From: a virus
Direction: 5' to 3' (one strand)
DNA: 64,000 bases
Virus record (IMG/VR): IMGVR_UViG_3300044625_000894
Span: 1-64,000 of that record
The notes beneath the pieces were generated by a model. It saw nothing but the letters and a program-made list of their open reading frames with translations, searched no databases and was not told the DNA's origin. This document shows positions 34,427 through 43,406 of the stretch, in pieces. Numbering within the stretch: position 1 is the first letter of the stretch; the number at the start of each line of letters is the position of its first letter. A program made the translations under genes and the position numbers.

Positions 34427-34436
34427 TAGTTGTTAA
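34427..34436 (-). promoter_or_regulatory. Late promoter-like element TTAACAACT(A/T), copy 3
   Basis: TTTTAACAACTA followed by ATAATATAC, two bases after the stop of the delta-60 fibre gene and 79 bases before the start at 34347. It would drive the decoration-adaptor-nozzle unit. Confidence 0.68.
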
Positions 34437-34438
34437 AA

Positions 34439-36763
34439 TTAAATTTTATTTAATACATAATCGTATTTATTAAAAAATCCTATAGGTGGCTCATTTGCAT
34501 CTGTAAATAGATAAAATCCTGTTGTTAATTCGCTGTTTATTGGATTCGCTACGTTGAATTTATCAAAATATGGATTTAAAATTCCGGAAAATTTTCCATC
34601 AACTAATTGTATGCAAAATTGAGAATCAATACTGCCGTCTTTATTTAATCGAACAAAATAATCTCGACCGCTTGCATATCCGTATCCTTGCCCTCTAAAT
34701 GCTCCACCAATTAAAATTTTATAGTCAGTAGCGTCGTAACCATTTTTTTGAACATATACACTATAAACTCCACCACCTTCTTCTTGGGCAGAAATAGGGT
34801 CAGAATCGTTATCTATTCCAATATTAATATCAATATTATTATTAAAAGAATTAATTTCAGTTCCGTTAGGAGCTAATTTCATTAATGAAGTTGCTGATCC
34901 ATAATTCATAAAATTGCCACCAACGATAATATTTGAATCCGGATCAACTACGATAGAATTTACAGTACCCATATTTAAGAATGCGTTTGGATCAAATACT
35001 TGTATATTATTTGAAAAATTTCTATTAACAATCGCAGATGATGAAAATTTTGTAATATTTTTAAATAAATAATTTTGACAATAATAATTATCATTAGACG
35101 AACTATTGCTATATCCAAGATAAATACTGTTATCAATTTGATCTATTGAAATATCAGATAATGCCGTATTCGATCCAAATTTTACCGGAGAAGTTATTAC
35201 CATATTCACTGGTTGTGTTGCATTTTCAGAAAAAACAGCAATTGATCCATTACTACCATAATTTTGGAATTGAATCATTCCTTGTTGCGCACCAAGAAAT
35301 CCAACGCTAGGTTTAAATAATTCATTTACTTTTGTTGTATAAGGTATAGAAAATTCACCAAAATCTAATGTAAATGTTCCTGCGGTTGTAATCGGTTTAT
35401 CCACAGTTATTAACCAGCCATCATTTAAAGCCGGCCCATTATAGTATGTAAAACTTACAATTTTTGCAGAAACTCCTACCCCAAATGGTCCAGCTGCTGT
35501 TGGATTTGATGGAAATATAGGTTTACCCTGTTGCAAAAAAAATCCATACATATTAAGAGGATCTGAAATATTTAATACATATGTAGAACTGTTTGTTGCT
35601 TGAAATGAAACTGCCCCAACTAACGCATTACTTAGTGTAGAATTTGTTATTGCATTTGATCCTACTTCAAATTTATAATATCTAACATTATCAAAAGTTT
35701 CAATTCCTTGATAATAATAAAGATAATTTCCGCTAACGCCACTTATTGGTATTCCATTTGGAAAACCTGTACAAAATATCGTTTTACCGCCATATTTTTC
35801 ATAACCGTAACTTCCATCATCTTCGGGTTCTAATGCAAACCATATATAAGGTTGTCCACCAATAGTTTTACACATGGAATTAAAAAATCTATAACCATTA
35901 GTTGCAACTTGCGGTGATCCTACAGTGGTTGTTCCTGTAAATTTATAATTTCCCGTTCCTTGTAAAATAGAATATGTTGTAGTGGAGGATACGTTATTAC
36001 TTAATCTAATATAATTTACCGAAGATACCCTATAAAAATCTGTTATATAAGTTCCACTTGCAACAATACTAGCTCCTCCGGAAAGAGTTAAAGTTATTTC
36101 TGCACCTATAGATACCGGAGCAAAACTTCCGCTATAAGTTATAATTGGAGAACCTGCTGTAGTTGTAACTAATGCTGCCCCGGTTTTTATACATGGACTA
36201 TCTAAAACCGAATTAAATGTATTATCTGTAGTTCCGTCAGAATTTAATCGAATTAATCGACTTCTTCCCAGTCTTCCTTCATAATTTGAAAATGTTCCAA
36301 TAAGAACTATTTTTCCATCAGATTGAATATCAAAACTAATTATTTGAGAATTAAATTTATTTGGACCTTTTACATTATTTGAAAACGTTGTGTTTAATGT
36401 TCCATCAGCATTTAATAAAATTAAATAATCTTGATTTGTTATTCCGGAATAATTAGTAAAATTTCCAGCAATCAATATTGATCCATCAGCACGTTGTTTA
36501 ACTTTATTAATTGGTAGATTAAACTTTGCTCCATTAGATGCATTTGTTGTAAACTCATTATTAATTACGCCATCTTGTGTAACTTTAACTAAATAATTTC
36601 TACCAGTAATTCCTCCATAATTTGTGAAATTTCCAGCGATAATTATTCCGCCATCATTAGTTTCCGCATATGTATTAATTTGACCGTATAATCCCAAAAG
36701 GAGATCATTCATCACATTTTGGGAAACATAATTCTGATCGCTAAATGAAAATAAAGAAGACAT
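34439..36763 (-). CDS. Tail fibre-like protein with delta-60 repeats, 774 aa
   Basis: Contains several copies of the delta-60 repeat (PF17164-like beta-propeller blades): a strand DGGIIIAGNFTNYGG, then RNYLVKVTQDGVINNEF, then DGSILIAGNFTNYSG with YLILLNADGTLNTTF, then DGKIVLIGTFSNYEG with RLIRLNSDGTTDNTF, and again near the C-terminus (SNIIVGGNFMNYG). Such propellers are known from surface proteins and some phage fibres, and suggest ligand binding. The middle is Ser/Thr-rich beta sequence. It directly follows a smaller fibre gene in the same unit. Confidence 0.78.
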   Translation of the reverse strand: MSSLFSFSDQNYVSQNVMNDLLLGLYGQINTYAETNDGGIIIAGNFTNYGGITGRNYLVKVTQDGVINNEFTTNASNGAKFNLPINKVKQRADGSILIAGNFTNYSGITNQDYLILLNADGTLNTTFSNNVKGPNKFNSQIISFDIQSDGKIVLIGTFSNYEGRLGRSRLIRLNSDGTTDNTFNSVLDSPCIKTGAALVTTTAGSPIITYSGSFAPVSIGAEITLTLSGGASIVASGTYITDFYRVSSVNYIRLSNNVSSTTTYSILQGTGNYKFTGTTTVGSPQVATNGYRFFNSMCKTIGGQPYIWFALEPEDDGSYGYEKYGGKTIFCTGFPNGIPISGVSGNYLYYYQGIETFDNVRYYKFEVGSNAITNSTLSNALVGAVSFQATNSSTYVLNISDPLNMYGFFLQQGKPIFPSNPTAAGPFGVGVSAKIVSFTYYNGPALNDGWLITVDKPITTAGTFTLDFGEFSIPYTTKVNELFKPSVGFLGAQQGMIQFQNYGSNGSIAVFSENATQPVNMVITSPVKFGSNTALSDISIDQIDNSIYLGYSNSSSNDNYYCQNYLFKNITKFSSSAIVNRNFSNNIQVFDPNAFLNMGTVNSIVVDPDSNIIVGGNFMNYGSATSLMKLAPNGTEINSFNNNIDINIGIDNDSDPISAQEEGGGVYSVYVQKNGYDATDYKILIGGAFRGQGYGYASGRDYFVRLNKDGSIDSQFCIQLVDGKFSGILNPYFDKFNVANPINSELTTGFYLFTDANEPPIGFFNKYDYVLNKI

Positions 36764-36764
36764 A

Positions 36765-38075
36765 TTAAGCCATATCCGAAATTACGGCAGCGTAAATTTT
36801 GCCGTTACTTTTTACAAACGTATAAACATTTTCTTTTCCGGGTTGAATAGTTACATTTAATATTCCTGAAACCAACACCGTAGGAAAAGCCACTGTAATA
36901 TTAGATACTCCTGTATTTTTTAAGCAAACTGTAATAGTTTTTGCTGTAATTGTATTTGAAAATGTAAAAGTGCTATTTGAAGAAATTAATTTGTAAAATG
37001 TATCACCTAAAGTCCAGTCGATGTCTAATGCTGGAATTGCATAATCTACAGGACTATATGGCGCTGGAGTTCCCCAAACATATTGAGAGCCAGTCCAAAC
37101 TAATGTTGTACTTGGAGCAGGAGCTGTTCCCGGAAATATAATGGAATATGGACTTGCTGTTGTATTTGCATACAATGAAATTGTTGATCCATTAGTTAAG
37201 GTTAATCCTGTAGAATCACTAAGAACTAACCCCGGATATGGGGAACTTAATGATGTGAATTTTCCAATTAGTGTTGCAGAATTTTCAGGAAAAAACTCGA
37301 TAGTAGATGTTGATTTTAATTTTAAACTTGCAGAATCAATATATGTTCCATCAAAAACAATATTTTCAACTTCTACATTTTGACCTGTTCCAGACAGAAT
37401 TTGCAATGGAGCAGAATTTGTTCCGTAGATTCTATTAATTACCGGATCTGTTAATGTTTTATTTGTTAAAGTGTCTTGTGTATCTCTACATACAATTACG
37501 TCTGTTGCGTCAGGAATTGTAATTGTTCTATTAACTGTTTGAGAAGATAATAAAGTAGTTGACGTATTTGTTGTTCCAGATGCATCAAATTTTATTTTTT
37601 TACTAACATCTGAACTATCAACAATAGCTACAGAAGAATCTTCTAAATCTTTATTTTTTAATCTATTTATTCCTAATGACGGTTGCGTTTCTGTTACGAT
37701 AAATGAATCTGTTTGTCCGTCATTAAAACTTATTTTACCAGAATCAGTTATAAATCCTGTACCGGTTATATCAATAGTGACAAGCACAGAAGGTCCGGGA
37801 ACTGGAGCAACGGACGATAACTGAAATGTATTATCTGTTTTGTTTATTACATAATATATTGTATTTGTTAAAACTGAAGTAGTTCCGCTAATTTGAACAA
37901 ATTCTACAGTATCTCCGTTTATTAAATTATGCCCGTATAATGTAACGGTATTTGTTGGTTGCGAAAAAACGACAGAATTATATAATACCTGTAAATCACC
38001 AAGAACCAGATTTTCGTTTGTAAAATTTGGTACTAATCCGATACCTTTTATAAAATTTTTATATTCTTTTGACAT
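36765..38075 (-). CDS. Tail fibre-like protein, 436 aa
   Basis: The N-terminus (NFIKGIGLVPNFTNENLVLG) resembles that of the 759-residue fibre protein at 55895 (INKGIKLIPTSEP), pointing to a shared attachment domain. It contains one FCCH-like unit (LYGHNLINGDTVEFVQISGT) and the fibre phrase DTQDTLTNKTLTDPVINRIY. The rest is low-charge, Ser/Thr/Asn-rich beta sequence typical of trimeric fibres. It starts 11 bases after the gene at 38087. Confidence 0.72.
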   Translation of the reverse strand: MSKEYKNFIKGIGLVPNFTNENLVLGDLQVLYNSVVFSQPTNTVTLYGHNLINGDTVEFVQISGTTSVLTNTIYYVINKTDNTFQLSSVAPVPGPSVLVTIDITGTGFITDSGKISFNDGQTDSFIVTETQPSLGINRLKNKDLEDSSVAIVDSSDVSKKIKFDASGTTNTSTTLLSSQTVNRTITIPDATDVIVCRDTQDTLTNKTLTDPVINRIYGTNSAPLQILSGTGQNVEVENIVFDGTYIDSASLKLKSTSTIEFFPENSATLIGKFTSLSSPYPGLVLSDSTGLTLTNGSTISLYANTTASPYSIIFPGTAPAPSTTLVWTGSQYVWGTPAPYSPVDYAIPALDIDWTLGDTFYKLISSNSTFTFSNTITAKTITVCLKNTGVSNITVAFPTVLVSGILNVTIQPGKENVYTFVKSNGKIYAAVISDMA

Positions 38076-38086
38076 TTAAATTCTCA

Positions 38087-38599
38087 TTAAGTTAAACTAA
38101 TTAATTCAGTTTTTGCTGACCAAGATATAGTACTTTTTAACGTGTCAATATTTCCAGAAACATACTCAGTTTGTAATTCAATTTGATTTAATGCGTTTAT
38201 AGAAAATTGATGATATGTTGATCCGTCAGAATTTTTATCTCCGGAAAATTCATCTTGTAACGTCCAAGTTGATAGCTCAAATGTTCCGGTTAAAACTCCA
38301 GATTCAACCACGGTTTTTTCTGAGGGAAGATCAGTATCAAATAACCTATAAATGGTATAATCCAATACAAATTTACGAACAAAGGTTCCGTCGAATGTTG
38401 CACCGATTACAAATGTTGATGTCGGGTTAGAATTTTGCTGTAATTTAAAAACTGTCGGAGGATAGTCGTATGGATTTGCGAATGTTTTAAGCTGTAATGC
38501 GACAAGTTCGGCAAACTGAATAACCGCAGGACTCCATAAAGCATCACTACCGCTATTCGGAAAGTTTACAACATCTGTTCCAATCGTAATTTTAGGCAT
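38087..38599 (-). CDS. Virion protein, 170 aa
   Basis: Begins on the stop codon of the holin-like gene. It is a compact protein with a helical segment (AVIQFAELVALQLKTFANPY) followed by beta strands. The pattern suggests a small tail component. No family is recognised. It belongs with the two fibre genes that follow. Confidence 0.58.
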   Translation of the reverse strand: MPKITIGTDVVNFPNSGSDALWSPAVIQFAELVALQLKTFANPYDYPPTVFKLQQNSNPTSTFVIGATFDGTFVRKFVLDYTIYRLFDTDLPSEKTVVESGVLTGTFELSTWTLQDEFSGDKNSDGSTYHQFSINALNQIELQTEYVSGNIDTLKSTISWSAKTELISLT

Positions 38600-38859
38600 T
38601 ACTCTACATCCTCTTGTTTATCAGGTTTTATCGTCTTATTTTTTCTTAAAACGTATATCCCACCTAACGCAGCAACACCTGCCGCGTAATCAACACCGTT
38701 AAAATCCGACATTTTAATTTTATCCGTAAATTGTATTCCGGAAAATAACAGCTTGAAATTAATTATGAAAAATCCTGTAATAAATGCCGTTACCGTATAT
38801 GAAGGTTTTTTAGTCTTAACGTCATTTACGATAAAAATTGACAACATTTTATTAAACAT
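38599..38859 (-). CDS. Holin-like membrane protein, 86 aa
   Basis: Two hydrophobic segments (about residues 24-40, VTAFITGFFIINFKLLF; and 57-71, DYAAGVAALGGIYVL) are followed by a charged tail RKNKTIKPDKQEDVE. The phrases PSYTVTAFITGF and YAAGVAALGGIYVLRKN are like those of a common two-segment phage holin-type family. A holin would release the lysis enzyme; no endolysin gene is adjacent. The ATG lies 14 bases after the TTAACAACT element at 38874. Confidence 0.6.
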   Translation of the reverse strand: MFNKMLSIFIVNDVKTKKPSYTVTAFITGFFIINFKLLFSGIQFTDKIKMSDFNGVDYAAGVAALGGIYVLRKNKTIKPDKQEDVE

Positions 38860-38873
38860 AATTACATCATTAC

Positions 38874-38883
38874 TAGTTGTTAA
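38874..38883 (-). promoter_or_regulatory. Late promoter-like element TTAACAACT(A/T), copy 4
   Basis: TTTTAACAACTA, then GTAATGATG, 14 bases before ATG 38859. Its 5' TTTT is the tail of the terminator at 38881-38913. Confidence 0.7.
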
Positions 38884-38913
38884 AATAAAACCTCAAGAAT
38901 AAAATCCTTGAGG
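38881..38913 (-). terminator. Intrinsic terminator after the metallopeptidase gene
   Basis: On the minus strand, CCTCAAG and CTTGAGG form a 7-bp stem over a 9-base loop, followed by TTTTATTTT that runs into the TTAACAACT element. It lies 36 bases after the metallopeptidase stop. Confidence 0.82.
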
Positions 38914-38949
38914 CTTTATTTAAAGGAGGTATGTTTAGTATAAATTGGC

Positions 38950-39780
38950 TTATTTAGGCTTATACCAACAATGAGGTCTTACTCCGATTTTATCGCCTTT
39001 TTCTTCAGCGCATGCCCCCGGAATTGGGCTATCACTTGAAAATTCTTCCGTGTACGGCATTCCACAAACTGCACCCGCAAAATAAGTATCTAAACGACAT
39101 TGAGCCTTTGGATGAGCATTATTCGTTCTTGATACTTCAGTTTTATCCGGTGTTTCAAAACTAATAACTTTTGATGAACCAGACAAACTATTTAATACAC
39201 TCGCAAGAGTATATCCAATCATTGAGCCTTTTTCACAAATCTCAATCTCTTCTTGAGACTTATGTTGTAATGAACACTTCTCTGTCACAATCTTAGGAGC
39301 ATTGATTGATTTATTTTTGCTGTATGTCATTCTTGGATAACATTTAGATGTAGCATAATAATCAGATTGTCCTTCATTTGAAGCCCAGCCCTGTGCAGGG
39401 AATCCGCCCATGTGATGCCCTAATTCATGACACATAACCATCATAAACGCTTCAGCATCCATACCCTTATATCGAGCAAGACCGCCAAATGCATTAATAA
39501 CCCACTTGCTACCTTCAGTAGTGGTATTGGCATTAACGGTATCATCAGTCCATCTGCGATTGATCTGAAGTTTATAACCTTTTTCTTTAACGAGAGGACT
39601 CATTACTTTTTCAAATTCAGAAAGAACATCATTAAATTCTTTCTCGGTAATTCCACCTTCATCTTCTTCTTGTAGTACAAAAGATGTCGGAACAAAATTA
39701 CATAATTCTTTCGGCGTTTCAGTTGATACGCTAAAAAATGCTAAAAGTGCTGCTAAAGATACTAGTTTCATATACTTCAT
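38950..39780 (-). CDS. Secreted M48-like zinc metallopeptidase, 276 aa
   Basis: A signal peptide (MKYMKLVSLAALLAFFSVST) predicts export. The zinc motif HELGHH (H118, E119, H122) lies in MVMCHELGHHMGG, and EGQSDYYA (E136, D140) gives the downstream ligand, as in M48 proteases. The region HPKAQCRLDTYF and several cysteines suggest a disulfide-bonded periplasmic or outer protein; I recall this phrase in cellular predatory-bacterium peptidases, without being able to check. GGAG lies before the ATG. It has its own TTAACAACT element (39851) and terminator (38881), unlike its structural neighbours. It looks like a late moron acting on the host envelope, or a virion processing enzyme. Confidence 0.82.
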   Translation of the reverse strand: MKYMKLVSLAALLAFFSVSTETPKELCNFVPTSFVLQEEDEGGITEKEFNDVLSEFEKVMSPLVKEKGYKLQINRRWTDDTVNANTTTEGSKWVINAFGGLARYKGMDAEAFMMVMCHELGHHMGGFPAQGWASNEGQSDYYATSKCYPRMTYSKNKSINAPKIVTEKCSLQHKSQEEIEICEKGSMIGYTLASVLNSLSGSSKVISFETPDKTEVSRTNNAHPKAQCRLDTYFAGAVCGMPYTEEFSSDSPIPGACAEEKGDKIGVRPHCWYKPK

Positions 39781-39850
39781 GTTTCTCTCCGTTTAATTAC
39801 CAATTGTTTGTTGTCAGTAAAAAAATACAAAGAAACATATAAATCAATAA

Positions 39851-39860
39851 TAGTTGTTAA
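39851..39860 (-). promoter_or_regulatory. Late promoter-like element TTAACAACT(A/T), copy 5
   Basis: TTTTAACAACTA, then TTATTGATT, 70 bases before the metallopeptidase ATG. It joins the T-run of the terminator at 39861-39895. Confidence 0.72.
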
Positions 39861-39895
39861 AATAAAAAAAGGGAGCGAATCAGTGATCCGCTCCC
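39861..39895 (-). terminator. Intrinsic terminator after the major capsid gene
   Basis: On the minus strand GGGAGCG and CGCTCCC form a 7-bp GC-rich stem over an 11-base loop, then TTTTTTTATTTT. It lies 24 bases after the capsid gene stop and should end the capsid transcript. Confidence 0.92.
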
Positions 39896-39919
39896 TCTTA
39901 ATTAATCATTAACTAGCTA

Positions 39920-41173
39920 TTAAGCTTGGTTAACAATGTTTTTAATCAATACGTTTTTACCCGGAGATGCACAGAAAATAGCTTGGTCAGTGTAGCAACG
40001 AAGCTCATAACCAGAAGCATTTTCGAGATCACGGAAGAAGCGGCCATCTGCACCCGGACGTTGGAAAGTAACGTCAGTAGAACCAACGCGTGCCCAGTCT
40101 TCAGCGTACAAGATGTAACCATAACCTTCTTTAACATAGATAGAAGGAATGATTTCGATCTCACCGTTTTGAGAGTGGAACAAGAGAGATTCAGAACCGT
40201 TTTCTGCTTTTTGTTTAGAGTAAGAACCATCGTACTTACGAAGAGCAGCTTGGTCGTTCATCATGTTTGCCCATGCGCGAGGGTTAATCAACGCAGTTAC
40301 TTTAGATTCCAAACCTTTTTCTACAGCGCGAGCGATAGATTGATTGAGTTTAGAGAAAGAAAGCGCACCGTTTTGAGCATCGTACTCGTTACCTTTGAAA
40401 AGGTTGTAAGTAGCGGTGTCAATGTTGAAGAGAACACCAGAGGTAGTCAATACTTTGTGAATTCCAACGAATTCATTGCCGTATGCGCCTTTGTGCCAGA
40501 TGATATCGTTACCAGCAGAGATACCAGCAGGAGCTGCATCAACGGTAACAGTTTTGTTTTCCATATCAACAGATACTACATTACAGTAACCACGGAGAGT
40601 ACCGGTGTTGCTGCGGATTTCAAGTGGCATGTTTTCAGCACCTGCCCAGATACCCGGAGCCCATTCAGAATCCTTAATAGGAAGAACGTTACCAGCTGCA
40701 TAGGTAGATTTAACTACTGCGTAACCAACTTGACCGTAAAGCATTTCGATCTCAAGTTTTTTAACCATAGAACGAAGCATGTTACCAACTACAAATTTAG
40801 TTGCATCCATGAATGCTTGTGCGCCGCCTTGAGCTGCGCGGGAAGCTGCAGTGTAACCAAGGATAGAACGGAGAACCGCTGGGGAACCACGAACTTGTGC
40901 ATCTTTGATTGCGCCAGAGATTGCTGGAAGGAGAGCGAAAGCATCGTCTTCGCTAGAAGCGAAAGTGATACCATGTTCCAAACCAAGAACTACTGGTTGG
41001 TGATAGAGGTTACCCGGTTGCTTATCTTTAGACATGAATTTAATCATGTTCAAGATTTTAACGCCATCCGGAATCAATTCTTTCATTTTATCCGCATATA
41101 CTTCTTTGAACAAACCGTTCAAATTACCTACTGTATTATCCGGAGTACTAAATACGTTTGCTACATTTGACAT
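39920..41173 (-). CDS. Major capsid protein, 417 aa
   Basis: Placed directly after the scaffold and a cement-like gene and followed by a strong terminator, as expected for the most abundant late product. The sequence is rich in Ala/Gly/Val. A helical N-terminal arm (NLNGLFKEVYADKMKELIPD) is followed by segments such as AASRAAQGGAQAFMDATKFV (spine-helix-like) and a C-terminal part with LINPRAWANMMNDQAALRKY. This resembles HK97-fold capsids, particularly those of N4-like and related podoviruses. The gene shows stronger codon bias than its neighbours, so a full-length shadow frame exists on the other strand. Confidence 0.82.
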   Translation of the reverse strand: MSNVANVFSTPDNTVGNLNGLFKEVYADKMKELIPDGVKILNMIKFMSKDKQPGNLYHQPVVLGLEHGITFASSEDDAFALLPAISGAIKDAQVRGSPAVLRSILGYTAASRAAQGGAQAFMDATKFVVGNMLRSMVKKLEIEMLYGQVGYAVVKSTYAAGNVLPIKDSEWAPGIWAGAENMPLEIRSNTGTLRGYCNVVSVDMENKTVTVDAAPAGISAGNDIIWHKGAYGNEFVGIHKVLTTSGVLFNIDTATYNLFKGNEYDAQNGALSFSKLNQSIARAVEKGLESKVTALINPRAWANMMNDQAALRKYDGSYSKQKAENGSESLLFHSQNGEIEIIPSIYVKEGYGYILYAEDWARVGSTDVTFQRPGADGRFFRDLENASGYELRCYTDQAIFCASPGKNVLIKNIVNQA

Positions 41174-41208
41174 ATTATTTTATTTCCTTTGTTTTAATTA
41201 TTTAATGA

Positions 41209-41505
41209 TTAAGCGAGAACGTACTTGACGATGATAGTATCTTCATCAGCAAGGGCTGCACTCAATGTAAGAGTTACTTCGTTTCCGGAAATTGCAATGC
41301 CAGATTGAGCGATCATGTACAAACCTACAGAATCGTCACAAATAAGAGCAGCAAGTACTTCAACTACTGGTTCTTTAAAGTTAATGGTTACATCCAGACC
41401 GTCAACTGTTACCAATTGAGTGTCTGATTTTTTTACAACAAGTTCTTGTACTTTTAATTGTACAGCTTGAACTGTTGCGTCTTTTGGTTGATAAGAAATA
41501 GACAT
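41209..41505 (-). CDS. Probable capsid cement/decoration protein, 98 aa
   Basis: A small beta-rich, Val/Thr-rich protein without cysteines other than one in LICDDSVGLYM. It alternates hydrophobic strands (VQAVQLKVQELVVKK; NEVTLTLSAALADEDTIIVK). AAAGGAG lies before the ATG. It lies between scaffold and major capsid protein and shares their transcript, so a decoration or head-stabilising role is likely. It could instead be a tail component; position favours the head. Confidence 0.58.
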   Translation of the reverse strand: MSISYQPKDATVQAVQLKVQELVVKKSDTQLVTVDGLDVTINFKEPVVEVLAALICDDSVGLYMIAQSGIAISGNEVTLTLSAALADEDTIIVKYVLA

Positions 41506-41650
41506 TTTAATGTCTCCTTTTATTGTTATTTTTGTTATTAGTTATGAAACGTTATTCACATTTCGGTTATTACTCATCTTTGAGGGTAGTGAAAGCATCC
41601 AAGTTGGGTAGCAATCCGTCCTATACGATGAAAAAAATTTTATACATCAA

Positions 41651-41660
41651 TAGTTGTTAA
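41651..41660 (-). promoter_or_regulatory. Late promoter-like element TTAACAACT(A/T), copy 6
   Basis: TTTTAACAACTA, then TTGATG, overlapping the TAA stop of the scaffold gene (41657-41659). It gives the cement and capsid genes a separate promoter. The following 145 bases before ATG 41505 hold no gene; a leader of about 140 bases is likely. Confidence 0.7.
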
Positions 41661-42613
41661 AACCCGAAAAACTTCTTGTAATCAACTTTATCCATTGATT
41701 TTTGAGGCATTTTTCCTGAATTATTTGCAACTTCTTTGATGCTAGCCTTTGCTGTAGCTGGAGTTACTGGATTAGTTTTAGCTTTAGCAATATTCTTTTT
41801 ACGGAATCTTGTTAATACTTCTTTTCCAATAAATTCTTCTGCAGCATCTTCACCTAAAGAGTTGATGATAGTTTTAAGATCACCAAGTAATTCTTCACGA
41901 ACAACCGGAAGAACATCTTTAGCACTAAGATCAATTCCTCGTTTAGACGCAGCAAGCATATATTCTGCCATCTTGCGAACTACATAAGGAGTTTTAGGAA
42001 GATCGCTTGATTCAAGGGCTTCAGACATTTGATTGTCAATTCGTTCGTACTCAATTTGTTGAATACGTTCAAATTCTTGACGCTCATATTCTTCCTTTTC
42101 ACGTTGACGAGCTTCTTTTTCTTTCTTCAGTTCTTCTTGCAATTCCATTGCTTGAAGCTGTTCCGGAGTAAGTTGTGCTTTTTTGATTTCTTCTTCGATT
42201 ACTTGTGCAGCAAACTCTTTAGGATCAATTCCCATTTGCATCAAATACTCTCTGGTATTTGTTTTCATGCCTTGGAAAAAGTGTTTAACTTGTTGTTCGT
42301 AGGTAGCTTTCTCTTGCATTGCGCGTTGAGCAGCTTTACCTAATTGAAGATTTTTCGTGAGGTATTCTACTACTTCAGGATCTTCTTCAATTTCAAATGG
42401 CAATTCTTCTTCAATTTCTTCGCCATGAACTTTAAGTTTAAGTTTGTTTAATCGTTTGATTTCTGCTTGTGTTTGAACAGAATTAGACTCTACTTCTTCA
42501 GTAGTATCAGAATCATGACTTTCTACTTGAGAGTCATTAATCCCTTCGCTACCCACACTGAGGGCAGCATTATCCATAGGTGCAGCTGTAGCACCGCCTT
42601 GTGCTGTTGACAT
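41657..42613 (-). CDS. Scaffolding protein, 318 aa
   Basis: An acidic, strongly helical protein. The disordered acidic N-terminus includes DSDTTEEVESNS. A long charged coiled-coil (about residues 150-200) has QEELKKEKEARQREKEEYER. The basic C-terminus reads KKNIAKAKTNPV and ends YKKFFGF. Scaffold proteins have this layout and use a basic C-terminal end to bind the capsid subunit. It lies directly before the cement and capsid genes. AAAGGAA lies before the ATG, with a 94-base leader after the element at 42707. No protease motif is visible in it. Confidence 0.8.
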   Translation of the reverse strand: MSTAQGGATAAPMDNAALSVGSEGINDSQVESHDSDTTEEVESNSVQTQAEIKRLNKLKLKVHGEEIEEELPFEIEEDPEVVEYLTKNLQLGKAAQRAMQEKATYEQQVKHFFQGMKTNTREYLMQMGIDPKEFAAQVIEEEIKKAQLTPEQLQAMELQEELKKEKEARQREKEEYERQEFERIQQIEYERIDNQMSEALESSDLPKTPYVVRKMAEYMLAASKRGIDLSAKDVLPVVREELLGDLKTIINSLGEDAAEEFIGKEVLTRFRKKNIAKAKTNPVTPATAKASIKEVANNSGKMPQKSMDKVDYKKFFGF

Positions 42614-42706
42614 ATTATTTCCTTTCAGTCGTCTTTATGATGGACTGTATGGTATCTATCCGGCTATTCGGGTAAGATGTTATGTAAGATTAATAGCAAT
42701 CAATAT

Positions 42707-42716
42707 AAGTTGTTAA
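42707..42716 (-). promoter_or_regulatory. Late promoter-like element TTAACAACT(A/T), copy 7
   Basis: TTTAACAACTT, then ATATTGATTG, two bases after the stop of the gene at 42718 and 93 bases before the scaffold ATG. Confidence 0.66.
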
Positions 42717-42717
42717 A

Positions 42718-43401
42718 CTAACGAGGATTTTTTTTGCCAGTTAACTCTAGTAAACGTTTAAATAATTCGCTTTCTTTTTCAGAAGCCTTATTTACACGTT
42801 CTTCTAGTGTCATGGGAGTTTGTGTTGTTTTTGGTGTGTATTTAGATGTAGGAGGAATTCCTCTTAATTCTTCGGGAGTAATAACTCTACCGTAATCTTG
42901 AGGTTCATAATCAATGTGCTTAACTTCTCCCATTTTTTCTGGGGCCCCGGGCTTCTTTATAACCCCACCAATTTGTTCTATTTCTTCCGAAGGAGATTTA
43001 AGTAGTCCTCTAGTTTTATCAAATTTAAAATCGGTTTTTGGTTGTTTTTTAAAAGTGATATTAGCATCCTGAATAAGATCATTTATAAATTTAATTTTTC
43101 CGTATTCTTCCGGAGTGTCTTTATAAATATCTTTAAACTTGCCCATTGGAGATGCTCCAGCAAGTGGATTTTTTCCGATAGTTTTTTTAATGGTTCCCAT
43201 CATTCCACCACCACCAGCAGAACCTGTACCCATTTCATTAGCAAATTTTAAATTACGAGCTAATTCTATTTTATCCCATTCTTCAGGATTATTTTGTTTT
43301 ATATAATCATCCATAATAGACGGTTCAGCATAAGCTTCCATCTCTTCAGGATTTTCCATAAAATGCGAGAATGTTTTAAAATAATTATTATTATTAGGCA
43401 T
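42718..43401 (-). CDS. Virion-region protein of unknown role, 227 aa
   Basis: Starts at ATG 43401 (MPNNNNYFKTFSHFM), five bases after the previous stop; a TTG 15 bases upstream overlaps that gene. The N-terminal half is helical and acidic. There is a Gly-rich linker (GTGSAGGGGMMG). The C-terminal half has many short Pro/Lys-rich motifs (RVITPEELRGIPPTS) as in flexible structural proteins. It lies next to the scaffold. No family recognised. Confidence 0.58.
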   Translation of the reverse strand: MPNNNNYFKTFSHFMENPEEMEAYAEPSIMDDYIKQNNPEEWDKIELARNLKFANEMGTGSAGGGGMMGTIKKTIGKNPLAGASPMGKFKDIYKDTPEEYGKIKFINDLIQDANITFKKQPKTDFKFDKTRGLLKSPSEEIEQIGGVIKKPGAPEKMGEVKHIDYEPQDYGRVITPEELRGIPPTSKYTPKTTQTPMTLEERVNKASEKESELFKRLLELTGKKNPR

Positions 43402-43406
43402 AAACT

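Noticed and set aside
39926-41170. A 414-codon open frame on the plus strand across the major capsid gene
   Set aside because: It mirrors the capsid gene almost end to end. Its translation is rich in Cys, Phe and Arg in a way typical of shadow frames from a codon-biased gene, and it has no ribosome site.
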